Positions 1-8,306 of a stretch of 64,000 bases of DNA are shown piece after piece. Origin of the DNA: Micavibrio sp. (lineage in GTDB: Bacteria > Pseudomonadota > Alphaproteobacteria > Micavibrionales > Micavibrionaceae). The DNA lies in NCBI GenBank assembly GCA_030824965.1, contig JAPJQV010000006.1, positions 1-64,000 on the forward strand, in the 5' to 3' direction. Each line of letters begins with the position of its first letter. Position 1 is the stretch's first letter. A model generated the notes under the pieces. The model was not told the DNA's origin, ran no database searches, and saw only the letters and a program-made list of their open reading frames with translations. Both the position numbers and the translations under genes were made by a program.

Positions 1-323
1 ATCTGTCTCAGATACTTTATTTAAATCCGGCACGTATTTTGTTGACTTTTGATTTGTCTTAGAATTGCTAGGAGTACGAGCGCAGGCCCTTGCGGACAGA
101 GAGAAGTTTCTCTGTCCTAACGCATTATCTGAAATTTAAATATAGTTAGACTCATAGCGTTTATTCCTTAAGTTTTTAATTTTTAGGCTAGAAACTGGCT
201 GCTGAAACGCAGCACTTTGGGCGGTAAAGCTTAAGCTTTACCGCTACGCATCGACATTCGGAAGGTGGTTCCTGTAATAGTCATGAAAGACAATATGGTC
301 TTATCCTCCCATATTGTCAAGTT
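1..323. other. Non-coding region with several inverted repeats
   Basis: No convincing coding frame lies here. I see a 9-bp stem at 94-117 (ggacagaga / tctctgtcc around a 6-base loop), a small stem near 199-213, a perfect 24-bp palindrome at 221-244 (half site gcggtaaagctt) and a 10-bp stem at 289-318 just past the motB stop. The last is listed separately as a likely motB terminator. A loose promoter-like pair (ttgact at 42, ttgcta at 65, 17-base spacer) precedes the first hairpin, so a small RNA is possible but unproven. Confidence 0.5.
289..318 (-). terminator. Likely terminator hairpin after motB
   Basis: A 10-bp perfect stem (gacaatatgg / ccatattgtc) begins 5 bases past the motB stop codon. 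On the minus strand it is followed by only three T residues, so it is a weak intrinsic terminator or an mRNA 3'-end stabiliser. Confidence 0.5.
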
Positions 324-1292
324 TCAGGGGAATTGTATTTTTCCCTGTGTCGGACGGTATGACGGCGGGGCGGAAGCAGGGGCTGTCTTATCCATTGAAT
401 TGGCCGTGCCTTTTTCTTTTGTAAGCTCCCCATGAAGCAAAACGATACTGATCCGGCGGTTTTGCGCATCTTGCGGATCGGTTTTAACATAGTGATCGGT
501 ATCAGCTTTGCCTATTACGTTTGCGACTTTCGTAGCCGGGATACCATGCGCCAATAAAACACGGCGGCTGGAATTGGCACGATCACTTGATAATTCCCAG
601 TTCGTGTAATTGGCGCCCTCGGAATAAGGCGTTCCATCGGTATGTCCTCTAACCGATATCTGGTTAGGGAGAGTGGCAATGATCTCTGCGACTTTTGCCA
701 GAAGTTTTTCTGTTTTTGCAAAAGGGGTCGCACTGCCAATAGGAAACATGGAGGCGCCTTCCTGATCGATAATTTGAATTCGTAAACCTTCCGGGGTCAT
801 GTCGACTTTCAGGTTTTTCTCCAGATCTTTCAGGTCGGAGTTCTGAATAGCCTGTTCGATTTGCTTTTTGGCGTTGTCGAATTGTTGTTCCTCGCGTTTT
901 TTCTTTTCCGCTTCAAGTTCTGCATCGGTCATGTCTTTTGCAGATTTCTTCGGTTGGGAAGGGGCCATGTCCGTCGGTGTAAATGGTTGCGTATCTGACA
1001 TGCGCGCGCCTTCAGGCGAAACGGTCAGTCCCCCCATGACACCGCCAGCGCCGCTTTGAGAATTAGATACGATTGTCGGTGTCGGATCGAAATATTCGGC
1101 AATCCCTTCTTTTTGCTCTTTTGAAGTAGAATTCAATAACCACATCAAAAGAAAGAAAGCCATCATGGCCGTTACAAAGTCGGCATAAGCGACTTTCCAC
1201 GCGCCGCCATGATGTCCGTGCCCACCTTTTTTAATCTTCTTGATAACGATGATGGGAGCTTTATCGCCGCTGCCCGATGGTTTATCCGCCAT
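324..1292 (-). CDS. motB: Flagellar motor stator protein MotB
   Basis: MotB pairs with MotA to form the proton-driven stator of the flagellar motor and anchors it to peptidoglycan. The 322-residue protein has a basic, His/Gly-rich cytoplasmic N-terminus and one membrane segment at about 34-54. Asp38 in the AYADF motif corresponds to the conserved proton-carrying aspartate of the family. A C-terminal OmpA-like peptidoglycan-binding domain includes RGHTDGTPYSEG and the WELSSDRA motif. A Lys/Glu/Gln-rich linker of roughly 40 residues separates the two parts. It lies 12 bases downstream of motA on the same strand, so the two are surely co-transcribed. The length is normal for alphaproteobacterial MotB. 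Confidence 0.95.
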   Translation of the reverse strand: MADKPSGSGDKAPIIVIKKIKKGGHGHHGGAWKVAYADFVTAMMAFFLLMWLLNSTSKEQKEGIAEYFDPTPTIVSNSQSGAGGVMGGLTVSPEGARMSDTQPFTPTDMAPSQPKKSAKDMTDAELEAEKKKREEQQFDNAKKQIEQAIQNSDLKDLEKNLKVDMTPEGLRIQIIDQEGASMFPIGSATPFAKTEKLLAKVAEIIATLPNQISVRGHTDGTPYSEGANYTNWELSSDRANSSRRVLLAHGIPATKVANVIGKADTDHYVKTDPQDAQNRRISIVLLHGELTKEKGTANSMDKTAPASAPPSYRPTQGKIQFP

Positions 1293-1304
1293 TGAAATTT
1301 TTCC

Positions 1305-2195
1305 TTAGGTCGGAGGCGTGACAGAGTTCAATTTTTCTTCCAACTCCTGGAATGTAGGCTGAACTTCATGGGGCAGGAATTTGCGTGCAAATTCGACAGC
1401 GACCTGAGGGGCCGCGCCTTGCAGGAAAGATAAAATACCTACGCGGATACATTTATAGTACATGACCTCGGTTGAAGCGCGAGCGTTCATAGCTCCGGCA
1501 ATCGGACCGATCATACCATAGGCTAACCAGACACCGAGGAATGTACCCACTAGCGCACCACCGATCATGCCGCCGAGAACTTCCGGCGGCTCGGTAATAG
1601 ACGCCATTGTCTTAATAACCCCAAGAACCGCAGCGACGATACCTAAGGCAGGAATACCGTCAGCCATCGATTGAATGGCGTGACCCGGATGTGCATGATG
1701 TTCTTGAATGGTTTCAATTTCCAAATCCATCAGCCCTTCAATTACCATTGGATTTTCGTTACCGAGGGAAATGATACGCAAATAGTCCGAGACAAAAGTT
1801 ACCGCGTGATGGTTATGCGCAACTGTCGGGTAAGCATTGAAAAGAGCGCTGTCGTGAGGATTTTCAATATGCGCTTCGATGGCAAGCCAGCCCTTGGAAC
1901 GAATGAGTTTGAAAGTCGCGAACATGAAACTCAACAATTCCATGTAATCTTCTTTTGAGTAAGCGGAAGGTTTTGCAAGGCACCTGAAATAGCCCAACGT
2001 TTCTTTGACGACAGGCATGGAGTTCGAGGTTAGGAAAGCGGCCACAGCGCAACCAAAGATAATAACGAATTCTCCGGGCAGGGCTTTTAATATAACTCCC
2101 AGAACGCCCATGAAATGATGAAAGTCGAAATGCATCGCGATCAAAAGACCGCCGAATGTGCATACAAAAATAAGAGCTAAACCAACAAACTTCAT
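1305..2195 (-). CDS. motA: Flagellar motor stator protein MotA
   Basis: MotA forms the membrane ring of the flagellar stator and couples proton flow to torque on FliG. The 296-residue product has the expected four membrane segments: two near the N-terminus, then a cytoplasmic loop carrying the charged torque-generating residues, then two more in the region GIPALGIVAAVLGVIKTM and GGMIGGALVGTFLGVWLAYG. The conserved proline of the third segment is present. It is the first gene of the motA-motB pair. The other flagellar gene in the window, fliL, is about 9 kb away, so the flagellar genes are scattered here. Confidence 0.95.
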   Translation of the reverse strand: MKFVGLALIFVCTFGGLLIAMHFDFHHFMGVLGVILKALPGEFVIIFGCAVAAFLTSNSMPVVKETLGYFRCLAKPSAYSKEDYMELLSFMFATFKLIRSKGWLAIEAHIENPHDSALFNAYPTVAHNHHAVTFVSDYLRIISLGNENPMVIEGLMDLEIETIQEHHAHPGHAIQSMADGIPALGIVAAVLGVIKTMASITEPPEVLGGMIGGALVGTFLGVWLAYGMIGPIAGAMNARASTEVMYYKCIRVGILSFLQGAAPQVAVEFARKFLPHEVQPTFQELEEKLNSVTPPT

Positions 2196-2364
2196 GATGC
2201 CCTTCTGGCGTGCGATGAATCGGAACTATGACTTTCGTCACATCAAGTGATTTTGCCATTTACCGCTTAATAACGCATTAACGAATTATGAGAATTATAG
2301 ATAAAAAACGTCAGAACTGACATCCGAGATTGTCACTGATATAAATGATTTTTTCAACCCTTGG

Positions 2365-3405
2365 ATGATGAGCATGACAAATATATCCTTCAAAAAAGCC
2401 GGACCGCTTGAAATCATTACGCTCGATAGACCCGAAGCATTGAATGCTCTGAACAGCCAGATGGTTGATGCACTTTTAGAGATAATCTCGGACCTGGAGA
2501 AATCACTGCCGAAAGCCGCTTTTATTGAAGGAGCCGGAGGCCGTGCGTTTTGTGCCGGAGGAGATATCAAGGCAGCGCGACTTGGTGCCCTGGCTGTTCG
2601 GGAAGGCAAAATTCCTTTGTCGTCAGTTGTCGATTTTTTTGTTCGAGAATACCGGATGAATAAGGCCCTTTATCATGCCGCTTTTCCCGCCATTTCCTTT
2701 ATGGACGGCATTACAATGGGTGGAGGTGTAGGTATCGCGGGGGCTTGCAAATACAGGATTTCAACAGAAAAAACCGTATGGGCTATGCCGGAAGTAACAA
2801 TTGGCTTTTTCCCCGACGTGGGGGCAGCTTATTATCTGGCCCGCGCCCCCTATAATATTGGTAAATATCTTGGTCTGACAGGCGCATATTTAGCGAATGC
2901 CGCAGACCTTTGCCTGTCAGGCTTTGCCACCCATTTCGTGCCGTCGGATAAAAAAGAGGGTTTGATAAAAGCATTGGAAACTGACGATGTGGAAGCTGTT
3001 TTGGCTGAATATGCCGAAAAGCCGATAGGGGGTGAACTGCCTTACCAAAAAATCGAAACATGTTTCGATGCAAATACTGTCGAAGCCATACTCGAGAAAC
3101 TCGAAAAAGACGGAAGCGACTGGGCTTTGTCGACCCGCAATCTCATTCTTTCCAAATCTCCAACCAGTTTGAAAGTTGCCTTAAAACATATCGAATCAGC
3201 CAGAGAGAAAAATTTTGATCAGGTGATTGCCCGTGATCTTCAATTGGCTGAATTTTTTTTGCAAGGCGGCGATTTAATAGAAGGAGTGAGGGCAGCAGTG
3301 GTCGATAAGGACAAAAAGCCAAAATGGAACCCTTCACGTCTCGAAAATGTGGAAATGAATGTAATTGAAGATATCTTTAATAAAAATTTAGGATTGGTGC
3401 TTTAG
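2365..3405 (+). CDS. 3-hydroxyisobutyryl-CoA hydrolase family protein (ECH superfamily)
   Basis: The 346-residue protein belongs to the enoyl-CoA hydratase/isomerase superfamily, subgroup ECH_2. The crotonase oxyanion-hole segment (RAFCAGGDIKA) and the second loop (GGGVGIAG) are visible. They are followed by the segment MPEVTIGFFPDVGAAYYL, which is typical of 3-hydroxyisobutyryl-CoA hydrolase and carries its Glu and Asp active-site positions. That enzyme releases 3-hydroxyisobutyrate in valine breakdown. The C-terminal part (SRLENV...) is longer than in simple hydratases, as expected for this subgroup. No other valine-catabolism gene is adjacent, although glutaryl-CoA dehydrogenase lies 1.2 kb further on. 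A plain enoyl-CoA hydratase is less likely. ATG codons at 2365, 2368 and 2374 are alternative starts. Confidence 0.82.
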   Translation: MMSMTNISFKKAGPLEIITLDRPEALNALNSQMVDALLEIISDLEKSLPKAAFIEGAGGRAFCAGGDIKAARLGALAVREGKIPLSSVVDFFVREYRMNKALYHAAFPAISFMDGITMGGGVGIAGACKYRISTEKTVWAMPEVTIGFFPDVGAAYYLARAPYNIGKYLGLTGAYLANAADLCLSGFATHFVPSDKKEGLIKALETDDVEAVLAEYAEKPIGGELPYQKIETCFDANTVEAILEKLEKDGSDWALSTRNLILSKSPTSLKVALKHIESAREKNFDQVIARDLQLAEFFLQGGDLIEGVRAAVVDKDKKPKWNPSRLENVEMNVIEDIFNKNLGLVL

Positions 3406-3469
3406 GCTCGATAGGTTAGAATTCATTAGTACCACCCAAGTTTTTCATATTCCTTTCAGGAGCTTATCT

Positions 3470-3949
3470 GTGACTTCAGCATATTATGACACCATCCAAT
3501 TGATCGAACGTTTGCACCGTTACTTTTTGGATGTCGTCAAAACCGAACTTGATCGCAAGGGGATTCAGGATATCAATAACATTCAGGCAATGATTTTGCA
3601 CAATGTCGGATCCGATGAGATGACAGTCGGCGAATTGACACTAAGAGGCTACTACCTCGGCTCGAATGTTTCATACAACGTCAAGAAGATGACCGAGAAT
3701 GGTTATATCGCACAGGAGAGATCCGTTCACGATAAGCGTTCCATCCGTGTCAAGCTGACCGAAAAGGGCCGTGATCTTCATAAATTACTGGATGATGTTT
3801 TCAAAAGACATGAGAGTAAATTGGCAGATCAAAAAATCGAAAATGCCGATCTGGTCGATCTTAACCATACGATGAAGCAGCTTGAACGCTTCTGGGCAAG
3901 CCAGACTTCGTTTAGCGGTATGTCTCCGGCCGATCTGGATGATTTTTAA
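3470..3949 (+). CDS. ldtR: MarR-family regulator of the LdtR type
   Basis: This is a 159-residue winged-helix regulator. The sequence GYYLGSNVSYNVKKM sits in the recognition helix and HDKRSIRVKLTEKG in the wing. Both closely match the LdtR subgroup known from alphaproteobacteria such as Liberibacter and Sinorhizobium, where it controls an L,D-transpeptidase and osmotic tolerance. The start is a GTG preceded by a good ribosome binding site (caggagc). The last 38 bases overlap, tail to tail, with the next gene on the opposite strand. The target genes are not in this window, and the symbol rests on similarity remembered from the family. Confidence 0.82.
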   Translation: MTSAYYDTIQLIERLHRYFLDVVKTELDRKGIQDINNIQAMILHNVGSDEMTVGELTLRGYYLGSNVSYNVKKMTENGYIAQERSVHDKRSIRVKLTEKGRDLHKLLDDVFKRHESKLADQKIENADLVDLNHTMKQLERFWASQTSFSGMSPADLDDF

Positions 3950-4658
3950 GATATAGCCAATGCGGCAATATTAGAAATATGATGCAAAGAGTCAGGCAGA
4001 ACCATGCAACTGGCTCTTCATTTTTTAACCACATGTAATCGGCAATTTTGCTGAAATCTCCAAAACCGTGAGAACCTTTCTGGTTCCAGTATTCTTCCTG
4101 ATAATCTATGTCGTAAATCAGTTTCCAGCTGAGCTTTATATTCGAGAAGATAATGAAATAGCCTAAAAAGGCACTGACCCATTTTTCGCCCGGTCGTTTT
4201 TCAGTCCATCCCATAAGCGAGCGCAGAATAAAGAATGATCCTGTCAGGATGGAAAATCCATGTCCCATAAAATCGATGATTATTTGATGTATATCAGACA
4301 TTGAAACGGCGATATAAACGAAAATACAAGTAATGGCTGCAAAAAATAAGCGACGATCGAAGTCGTTATAAAGAAGATAAGCGCCATATCCTGCCGCAAG
4401 CCAGGCTGTAACCTGTATCATCCAATGGCGTTCGAAATAATATGACATGCCGCCGCCATGTTGCAGATCAAAGCTGGGCAGGGACGGATAACCAAACAGC
4501 CATGCAAAAACCGTGTGGCCGATTTCATGAAACATCGTGTCGATAAGTGAGAAACCATTCGTCAGCATGGAAATAAAAGGCATCGCGCCAACAGGTGTCA
4601 ACGCCAGCAAGAAAGCCGGGACCAAAGTAATGGCGATAAGCTTTTGAATAGGAGTCAA
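3912..4658 (-). CDS. Multi-pass membrane protein with HExxH metalloprotease-like motif
   Basis: I do not recognise an established named family. The 248-residue protein has a hydrophobic N-terminus and about six membrane segments. It carries an HEIGH motif at residues 44-48 (H44, E45, H48), next to or inside a membrane segment, as in M50-type intramembrane zinc proteases and the related M50B-like group. A candidate third ligand is unclear; the segment MSDIHQIIIDFMGH holds further Asp and His residues. The start is a TTG whose last two bases lie in the TGA stop of gcdH, so translation is probably coupled to gcdH. The 3' end overlaps the convergent ldtR gene by 38 bases. A role in membrane proteolysis is inference. 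Confidence 0.7.
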   Translation of the reverse strand: MTPIQKLIAITLVPAFLLALTPVGAMPFISMLTNGFSLIDTMFHEIGHTVFAWLFGYPSLPSFDLQHGGGMSYYFERHWMIQVTAWLAAGYGAYLLYNDFDRRLFFAAITCIFVYIAVSMSDIHQIIIDFMGHGFSILTGSFFILRSLMGWTEKRPGEKWVSAFLGYFIIFSNIKLSWKLIYDIDYQEEYWNQKGSHGFGDFSKIADYMWLKNEEPVAWFCLTLCIIFLILPHWLYLKNHPDRPETYR

Positions 4659-5827
4659 AATGCAGCAAGTCCAGTTTGCGCACGGCCAAGGATCAGCCCA
4701 TGAATATCGTATGTGCCTTCATAAGTATTGACCGCTTCAAGATTCATCATGTGGCGAATGACGTGATATTCATCGGAAATCCCGTTGCCGCCGAGCATAT
4801 CGCGTGCAAGGCGTGCAACTGCCAAAGCCTTGCCGCAGTTATTGCGTTTCAATAACGAAACCATTTCCGGTGCCAGACGTTTTTGATCCATTAATTGACC
4901 AAGACGGTAAACGGCTTGTAGACCAAGCGTGATTTCAGTTTGCATATCGGCAAGTTTGTTTTGGACCAATTGCTGCGCGGCGAGGGGCTTGCCATAGATC
5001 ACGCGGTCCATCGTATATTGGCGCGCGATATGCCAGCAGGATTCCGCGGCACCCATCGCGCCCCATGCAATCCCGTATCGCGCTTTGTTCAGACACATCA
5101 AAGCGGATTTCAATCCTTCGATTTTTGGAAGCTTGTTTTCTTCCGGCACAAAAACCTCGTCCATCATAATGCCCCCTGTTACTGAGGCGCGAAGGGAAAA
5201 TTTGCCTTCAATCTTGGGGGCTTCCAGACCTTTCATGCCTTTTTCTAAAATATATCCGGTGAAGTTGCCGTCATCGTCTTTAGCCCATACGACAAAGACA
5301 TCGGCCACTGGAGAATTGGTAATCCATTGCTTTGCGCCGGAAATTTTATAGCCGCCATCAACTTTACGGGCGCGGGTTTTGAGATTGGACGGGTCGGAGC
5401 CGCCATCAGGTTCGGTTAGACCGAAGCAGCCGATCAATTCGCCTTTGGCAAGCTCAGGCAGATATTTATCCTTTTGTTCATCCGATCCGAATGTGTAAAT
5501 CGGATACATCACCAGAGATGATTGAACGGAAAAAGCGGAGCGGTAGGAGCTGTCGACGCGCTCAAGCTCCCTGGCAATTAATCCATAGGAGACTTCCGAA
5601 ACGCCGGCGCAGCCATAGCCTTGTAATGTTGGTCCTAAAAAACCAAACGATCCCATTTCTTTCATAAGCGACGGATCGAATTTTTCATGACGGTTGGCTT
5701 GGATAATTCCCGGAAGCAATCTCTCTTGCGCAAAATCATGCGCCGAGTCACGGATCATGCGTTCCTCATCGGTGAGTTCTTCATTCAGGAGAAGAGGGTC
5801 GGCCCATTGAAATTGAGGTTTGGTCAT
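4655..5827 (-). CDS. gcdH: Glutaryl-CoA dehydrogenase (acyl-CoA dehydrogenase family)
   Basis: This FAD enzyme oxidises and decarboxylates glutaryl-CoA to crotonyl-CoA in lysine and tryptophan breakdown. The 390-residue protein shows the acyl-CoA dehydrogenase layout: a helical N-terminal domain, the FAD-binding segment (CFGLTEPDGGSDPSNLKT, KQWITNSPVADVFVVWA) and a C-terminal helical domain. Near the end TYEGTYDIHGLILGRAQTG carries the expected catalytic base at Glu370. This motif, the ARYGIAWGA segment and the overall length fit GcdH better than other acyl-CoA dehydrogenases. The gene is divergent from the DUF6898-like gene, 33 bases away, and overlaps the downstream membrane-protein gene. 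Confidence 0.9.
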   Translation of the reverse strand: MTKPQFQWADPLLLNEELTDEERMIRDSAHDFAQERLLPGIIQANRHEKFDPSLMKEMGSFGFLGPTLQGYGCAGVSEVSYGLIARELERVDSSYRSAFSVQSSLVMYPIYTFGSDEQKDKYLPELAKGELIGCFGLTEPDGGSDPSNLKTRARKVDGGYKISGAKQWITNSPVADVFVVWAKDDDGNFTGYILEKGMKGLEAPKIEGKFSLRASVTGGIMMDEVFVPEENKLPKIEGLKSALMCLNKARYGIAWGAMGAAESCWHIARQYTMDRVIYGKPLAAQQLVQNKLADMQTEITLGLQAVYRLGQLMDQKRLAPEMVSLLKRNNCGKALAVARLARDMLGGNGISDEYHVIRHMMNLEAVNTYEGTYDIHGLILGRAQTGLAAF

Positions 5828-5860
5828 TGTCGCCTCCGCAGTTTATCGTTACAATATACT

Positions 5861-6067
5861 ATGACCGATAAGCTGTTAAAAGGCCGTGAAGTATTTTTGG
5901 AGTTTATCCCGGTTGGTTCCATTGTGAAGGTAACGGCGATGGATACGCAAAGCATGACCGAAATTTCCATTCAAGGCCCGAAAACAGCCGGAGAAGAGGC
6001 ATTAAAGCATAATGCGTTACGCCGTCTTGAATATGTCCTTAAAAAGAAGGGGGTTTTGTCTTCCTGA
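5861..6067 (+). CDS. Small DUF6898-like protein
   Basis: This 68-residue protein begins MTDKLLKGREVFLEFIPVG and continues with SVKVTA-like and GPKTAGEEALKHNALRRLEYVL segments. It resembles the small alphaproteobacterial family I know as DUF6898, whose function is not established. I place the start at the ATG at 5861; the open frame extends upstream, but that part is antisense to gcdH. It sits head to head with gcdH and 50 bases before rpiA, with which it may be co-transcribed. Confidence 0.72.
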   Translation: MTDKLLKGREVFLEFIPVGSIVKVTAMDTQSMTEISIQGPKTAGEEALKHNALRRLEYVLKKKGVLSS

Positions 6068-6116
6068 GCCTTGATTTGAGTTGATATTACCGCAGGGGAG
6101 CAGCTATATCCTAATC

Positions 6117-6815
6117 ATGCTTTGGACAAATCCTTTATCAAAAAAACTCCCTGATTACGGGAATATCTCTAATATAGAAGAAAAGAAAGCAGTCGCTCAA
6201 AAACTGGCGAATGAGGTAAGGGACGGGCAAGTCATCGGTGTCGGTTCAGGCTCTACTTCTTTTCTGGCGTTGCAGGCGATTGCCCAGACGGTCAAGGACC
6301 GGAATTTCACCTGTCAATTTATTCCATCCTCGCGTGAAATTCACATGACTTGCCTTGCCTTAGGTTTGCAAGTTTCGTCGTTACTTGATGCGCGACCTGA
6401 CTGGTATTTCGACGGCGCGGATGAAGTCGATAAAGATGGCAATCTTATCAAAGGCCGCGGCGGCGCGATGACGCGTGAGAAAATGGTGATGGTGGCATCG
6501 CCGAAGACGTTTATTCTCGTCGATCAAAGCAAGTTTGTGGAAAAGCTCGGCCAGAAATTCGCCGTGCCCGTCGAGGTCAATCAGGAAAGCGCGAATTATG
6601 TTGAAGAGCAGCTTTTGAATCTTGGTGCAGTTGAAACCATGGTGCGTCCGGCAAAAGGTAAAGACGGCGCGATTGTCACAGAGTCCGGGCATTTTATTCT
6701 CGATGCCAAATTCGATAATATCGGCGCAAGTTTAGAGAAGGATATCAAATCCATCACAGGTGTTATTGAAAGCGGTCTTTTCTGGGGATATAAGCCGGAA
6801 ATTTTGAGCAGTTGA
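6117..6815 (+). CDS. rpiA: Ribose-5-phosphate isomerase A
   Basis: RpiA interconverts ribose 5-phosphate and ribulose 5-phosphate in the pentose phosphate pathway. The diagnostic motifs are present in order: the phosphate-binding loop (GVGSGSTSF), DGADEVD, KGRGGAMTREK with the catalytic Glu region, and the C-terminal GVIESGLFWG. I chose the ATG at 6117, giving about 232 residues. A TTG at 6081 would add 12 residues, and a purine-rich stretch lies between the two, so the start is uncertain. Length and domain content are otherwise normal. Confidence 0.93.
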   Translation: MLWTNPLSKKLPDYGNISNIEEKKAVAQKLANEVRDGQVIGVGSGSTSFLALQAIAQTVKDRNFTCQFIPSSREIHMTCLALGLQVSSLLDARPDWYFDGADEVDKDGNLIKGRGGAMTREKMVMVASPKTFILVDQSKFVEKLGQKFAVPVEVNQESANYVEEQLLNLGAVETMVRPAKGKDGAIVTESGHFILDAKFDNIGASLEKDIKSITGVIESGLFWGYKPEILSS

Positions 6816-6867
6816 GAGTGTAATCCTTGCATTCCGGCCATTAATTTTCTATCTATGAGAGCAAGGA

Positions 6868-6955
6868 AGCAGGAGTGTAACTGGCGCTTTCAAGGTGGAA
6901 CTGACCATCAAGAAACACTCCTATAAGCTATGCCGCGCGTCTGGGTTTTCCTGTC
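6868..6955 (+). ncRNA. Probable ZTP (pfl) riboswitch upstream of glyA
   Basis: An 8-bp perfect outer stem (aggagtgt 6871-6878 with acactcct 6915-6922) encloses the sequence taactggcg. Inside it is a second stem, ggtgg with ccatc. It is followed by a GC-rich segment containing gcgtctgggt. This order, UAACUGGCG then a hairpin then the closing strand then a CGYCUGGG element, matches my memory of the pfl/ZTP riboswitch, which senses ZTP/ZMP when 10-formyl-tetrahydrofolate is short and is commonly found before glyA, folD or purH. The element ends about 30 bases before the glyA ATG. The family match is from pattern memory and was not searched. Confidence 0.72.
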
Positions 6956-6986
6956 GTTAATCAACATCTAACGCGGAGCCGTATTC

Positions 6987-8306
6987 ATGACTGCACAACC
7001 TAAAATAAAATCCGAAATGACCAATCCATATTTTTCCGCTCCTTTGTCTCAGGTCGATCCTGAAGTCTTCAAATCCATGCAAGGTGAATTCAAACGCCAG
7101 CAAGACCAGATCGAACTAATCGCTTCAGAAAACATCGTATCTTACGCGGTTTTACAAGCGCAAGGCTCGGTTCTGACCAATAAATACGCCGAAGGTTATC
7201 CGGGTAAGCGTTATTATCAGGGTTGCGAATTCGTCGACCAGACAGAGCAACTGGCAATTGACCGCGCCAAACAACTTTTCGGGTGTGAATTCGCAAACGT
7301 TCAGCCGAATTCTGGTTCCCAAGCAAACCAGGGTGTTTTTATGGCTTTGTTGCAACCGGGGGACACGATCCTTGGAATGTCGTTGGCATCCGGCGGTCAT
7401 TTAACGCATGGCGCGGCGCCGAACCAATCCGGTAAATGGTTTAAAGCCGTTCAGTATGGCGTCAAAAAAGACGATGGTTTAATCGATTATGCCGAAGTCG
7501 AAGCCTTGGCGATCGAACACAAGCCGAAGATGATCGTCTGCGGCGCATCCGCCTATCCTCGCGTCATCGACTTCAAAAAATTCCGCGAAATTGCCGATAA
7601 GGTCGGCGCATTGCTTTTTGCGGATATCGCGCATTATGCCGGTTTGATTGCAGGCGGTTCTTATCCGTCTGCTTTTCCGCATGCGCATGTAGCGACAACA
7701 ACGACGCATAAGACCTTGCGCGGTCCTCGCGGCGGCATGATCCTGACCAATGACGAAGCGATTGCGAAAAAAATCAATTCTGCGATTTTCCCGGGTATCC
7801 AGGGTGGACCGCTAGAGCATGTGATCGCAGGCAAAGCGGTGTGCTTCGGTGAGGCATTGAAGCCTGAATTCAAACAATATGCCGCTGATATCGTGTCGAA
7901 TGCAAAGATCCTCGCGCAGACATTGATTGATGGCGGTCTCGATATCGTTTCCGGCGGTACAGACTCTCACATTGTTCTGGTTGACCTGCGTCCAAAAAAT
8001 CTTACCGGCAAAGTCGTCGATCTGGCTTTAGAACACGCAGGTATTACCTGCAATAAGAACGCCGTTCCTTATGATCCAGCACCGCCGATGGTCACGTCCG
8101 GTATTCGTTTAGGCACGCCTGCCGGAACGACGCGCGGTTTCGGAGCGGCCGAATGGAAAGAAATCGGCAAACTCATTTTAGAGGTTGTCGATGGTTTGGT
8201 CGCTAACGGCGAAGAAGCCAACGCTTCGGTTGAAAAGGCCGTTCGCGCCAAGGTTAAAGCTTTGTGCGATAAATTCCCTATCTATCCGGATGTTATCAGC
8301 AACTAA
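6987..8306 (+). CDS. glyA: Serine hydroxymethyltransferase
   Basis: GlyA converts serine and tetrahydrofolate to glycine and 5,10-methylene-tetrahydrofolate, the main one-carbon source. The 439-residue protein shows the full PLP fold. LIASENIVS is near the N-terminus, NVQPNSGSQANQGV and GASAYPRVIDF lie in the core, the PLP lysine is in TTTTHKTLRGPRGG, and GIRLGTPAGTTRG is near the C-terminus. It heads a compact run in which its stop overlaps the nrdR start by one base (TAATG). A probable ZTP riboswitch in the leader suggests control by folate-linked purine intermediates. Confidence 0.97.
   Translation: MTAQPKIKSEMTNPYFSAPLSQVDPEVFKSMQGEFKRQQDQIELIASENIVSYAVLQAQGSVLTNKYAEGYPGKRYYQGCEFVDQTEQLAIDRAKQLFGCEFANVQPNSGSQANQGVFMALLQPGDTILGMSLASGGHLTHGAAPNQSGKWFKAVQYGVKKDDGLIDYAEVEALAIEHKPKMIVCGASAYPRVIDFKKFREIADKVGALLFADIAHYAGLIAGGSYPSAFPHAHVATTTTHKTLRGPRGGMILTNDEAIAKKINSAIFPGIQGGPLEHVIAGKAVCFGEALKPEFKQYAADIVSNAKILAQTLIDGGLDIVSGGTDSHIVLVDLRPKNLTGKVVDLALEHAGITCNKNAVPYDPAPPMVTSGIRLGTPAGTTRGFGAAEWKEIGKLILEVVDGLVANGEEANASVEKAVRAKVKALCDKFPIYPDVISN

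Noticed and set aside
1864..2259. 131-residue frame overlapping motA in another frame
   Set aside because: It lies over motA, which has a complete family pattern; this frame has none.
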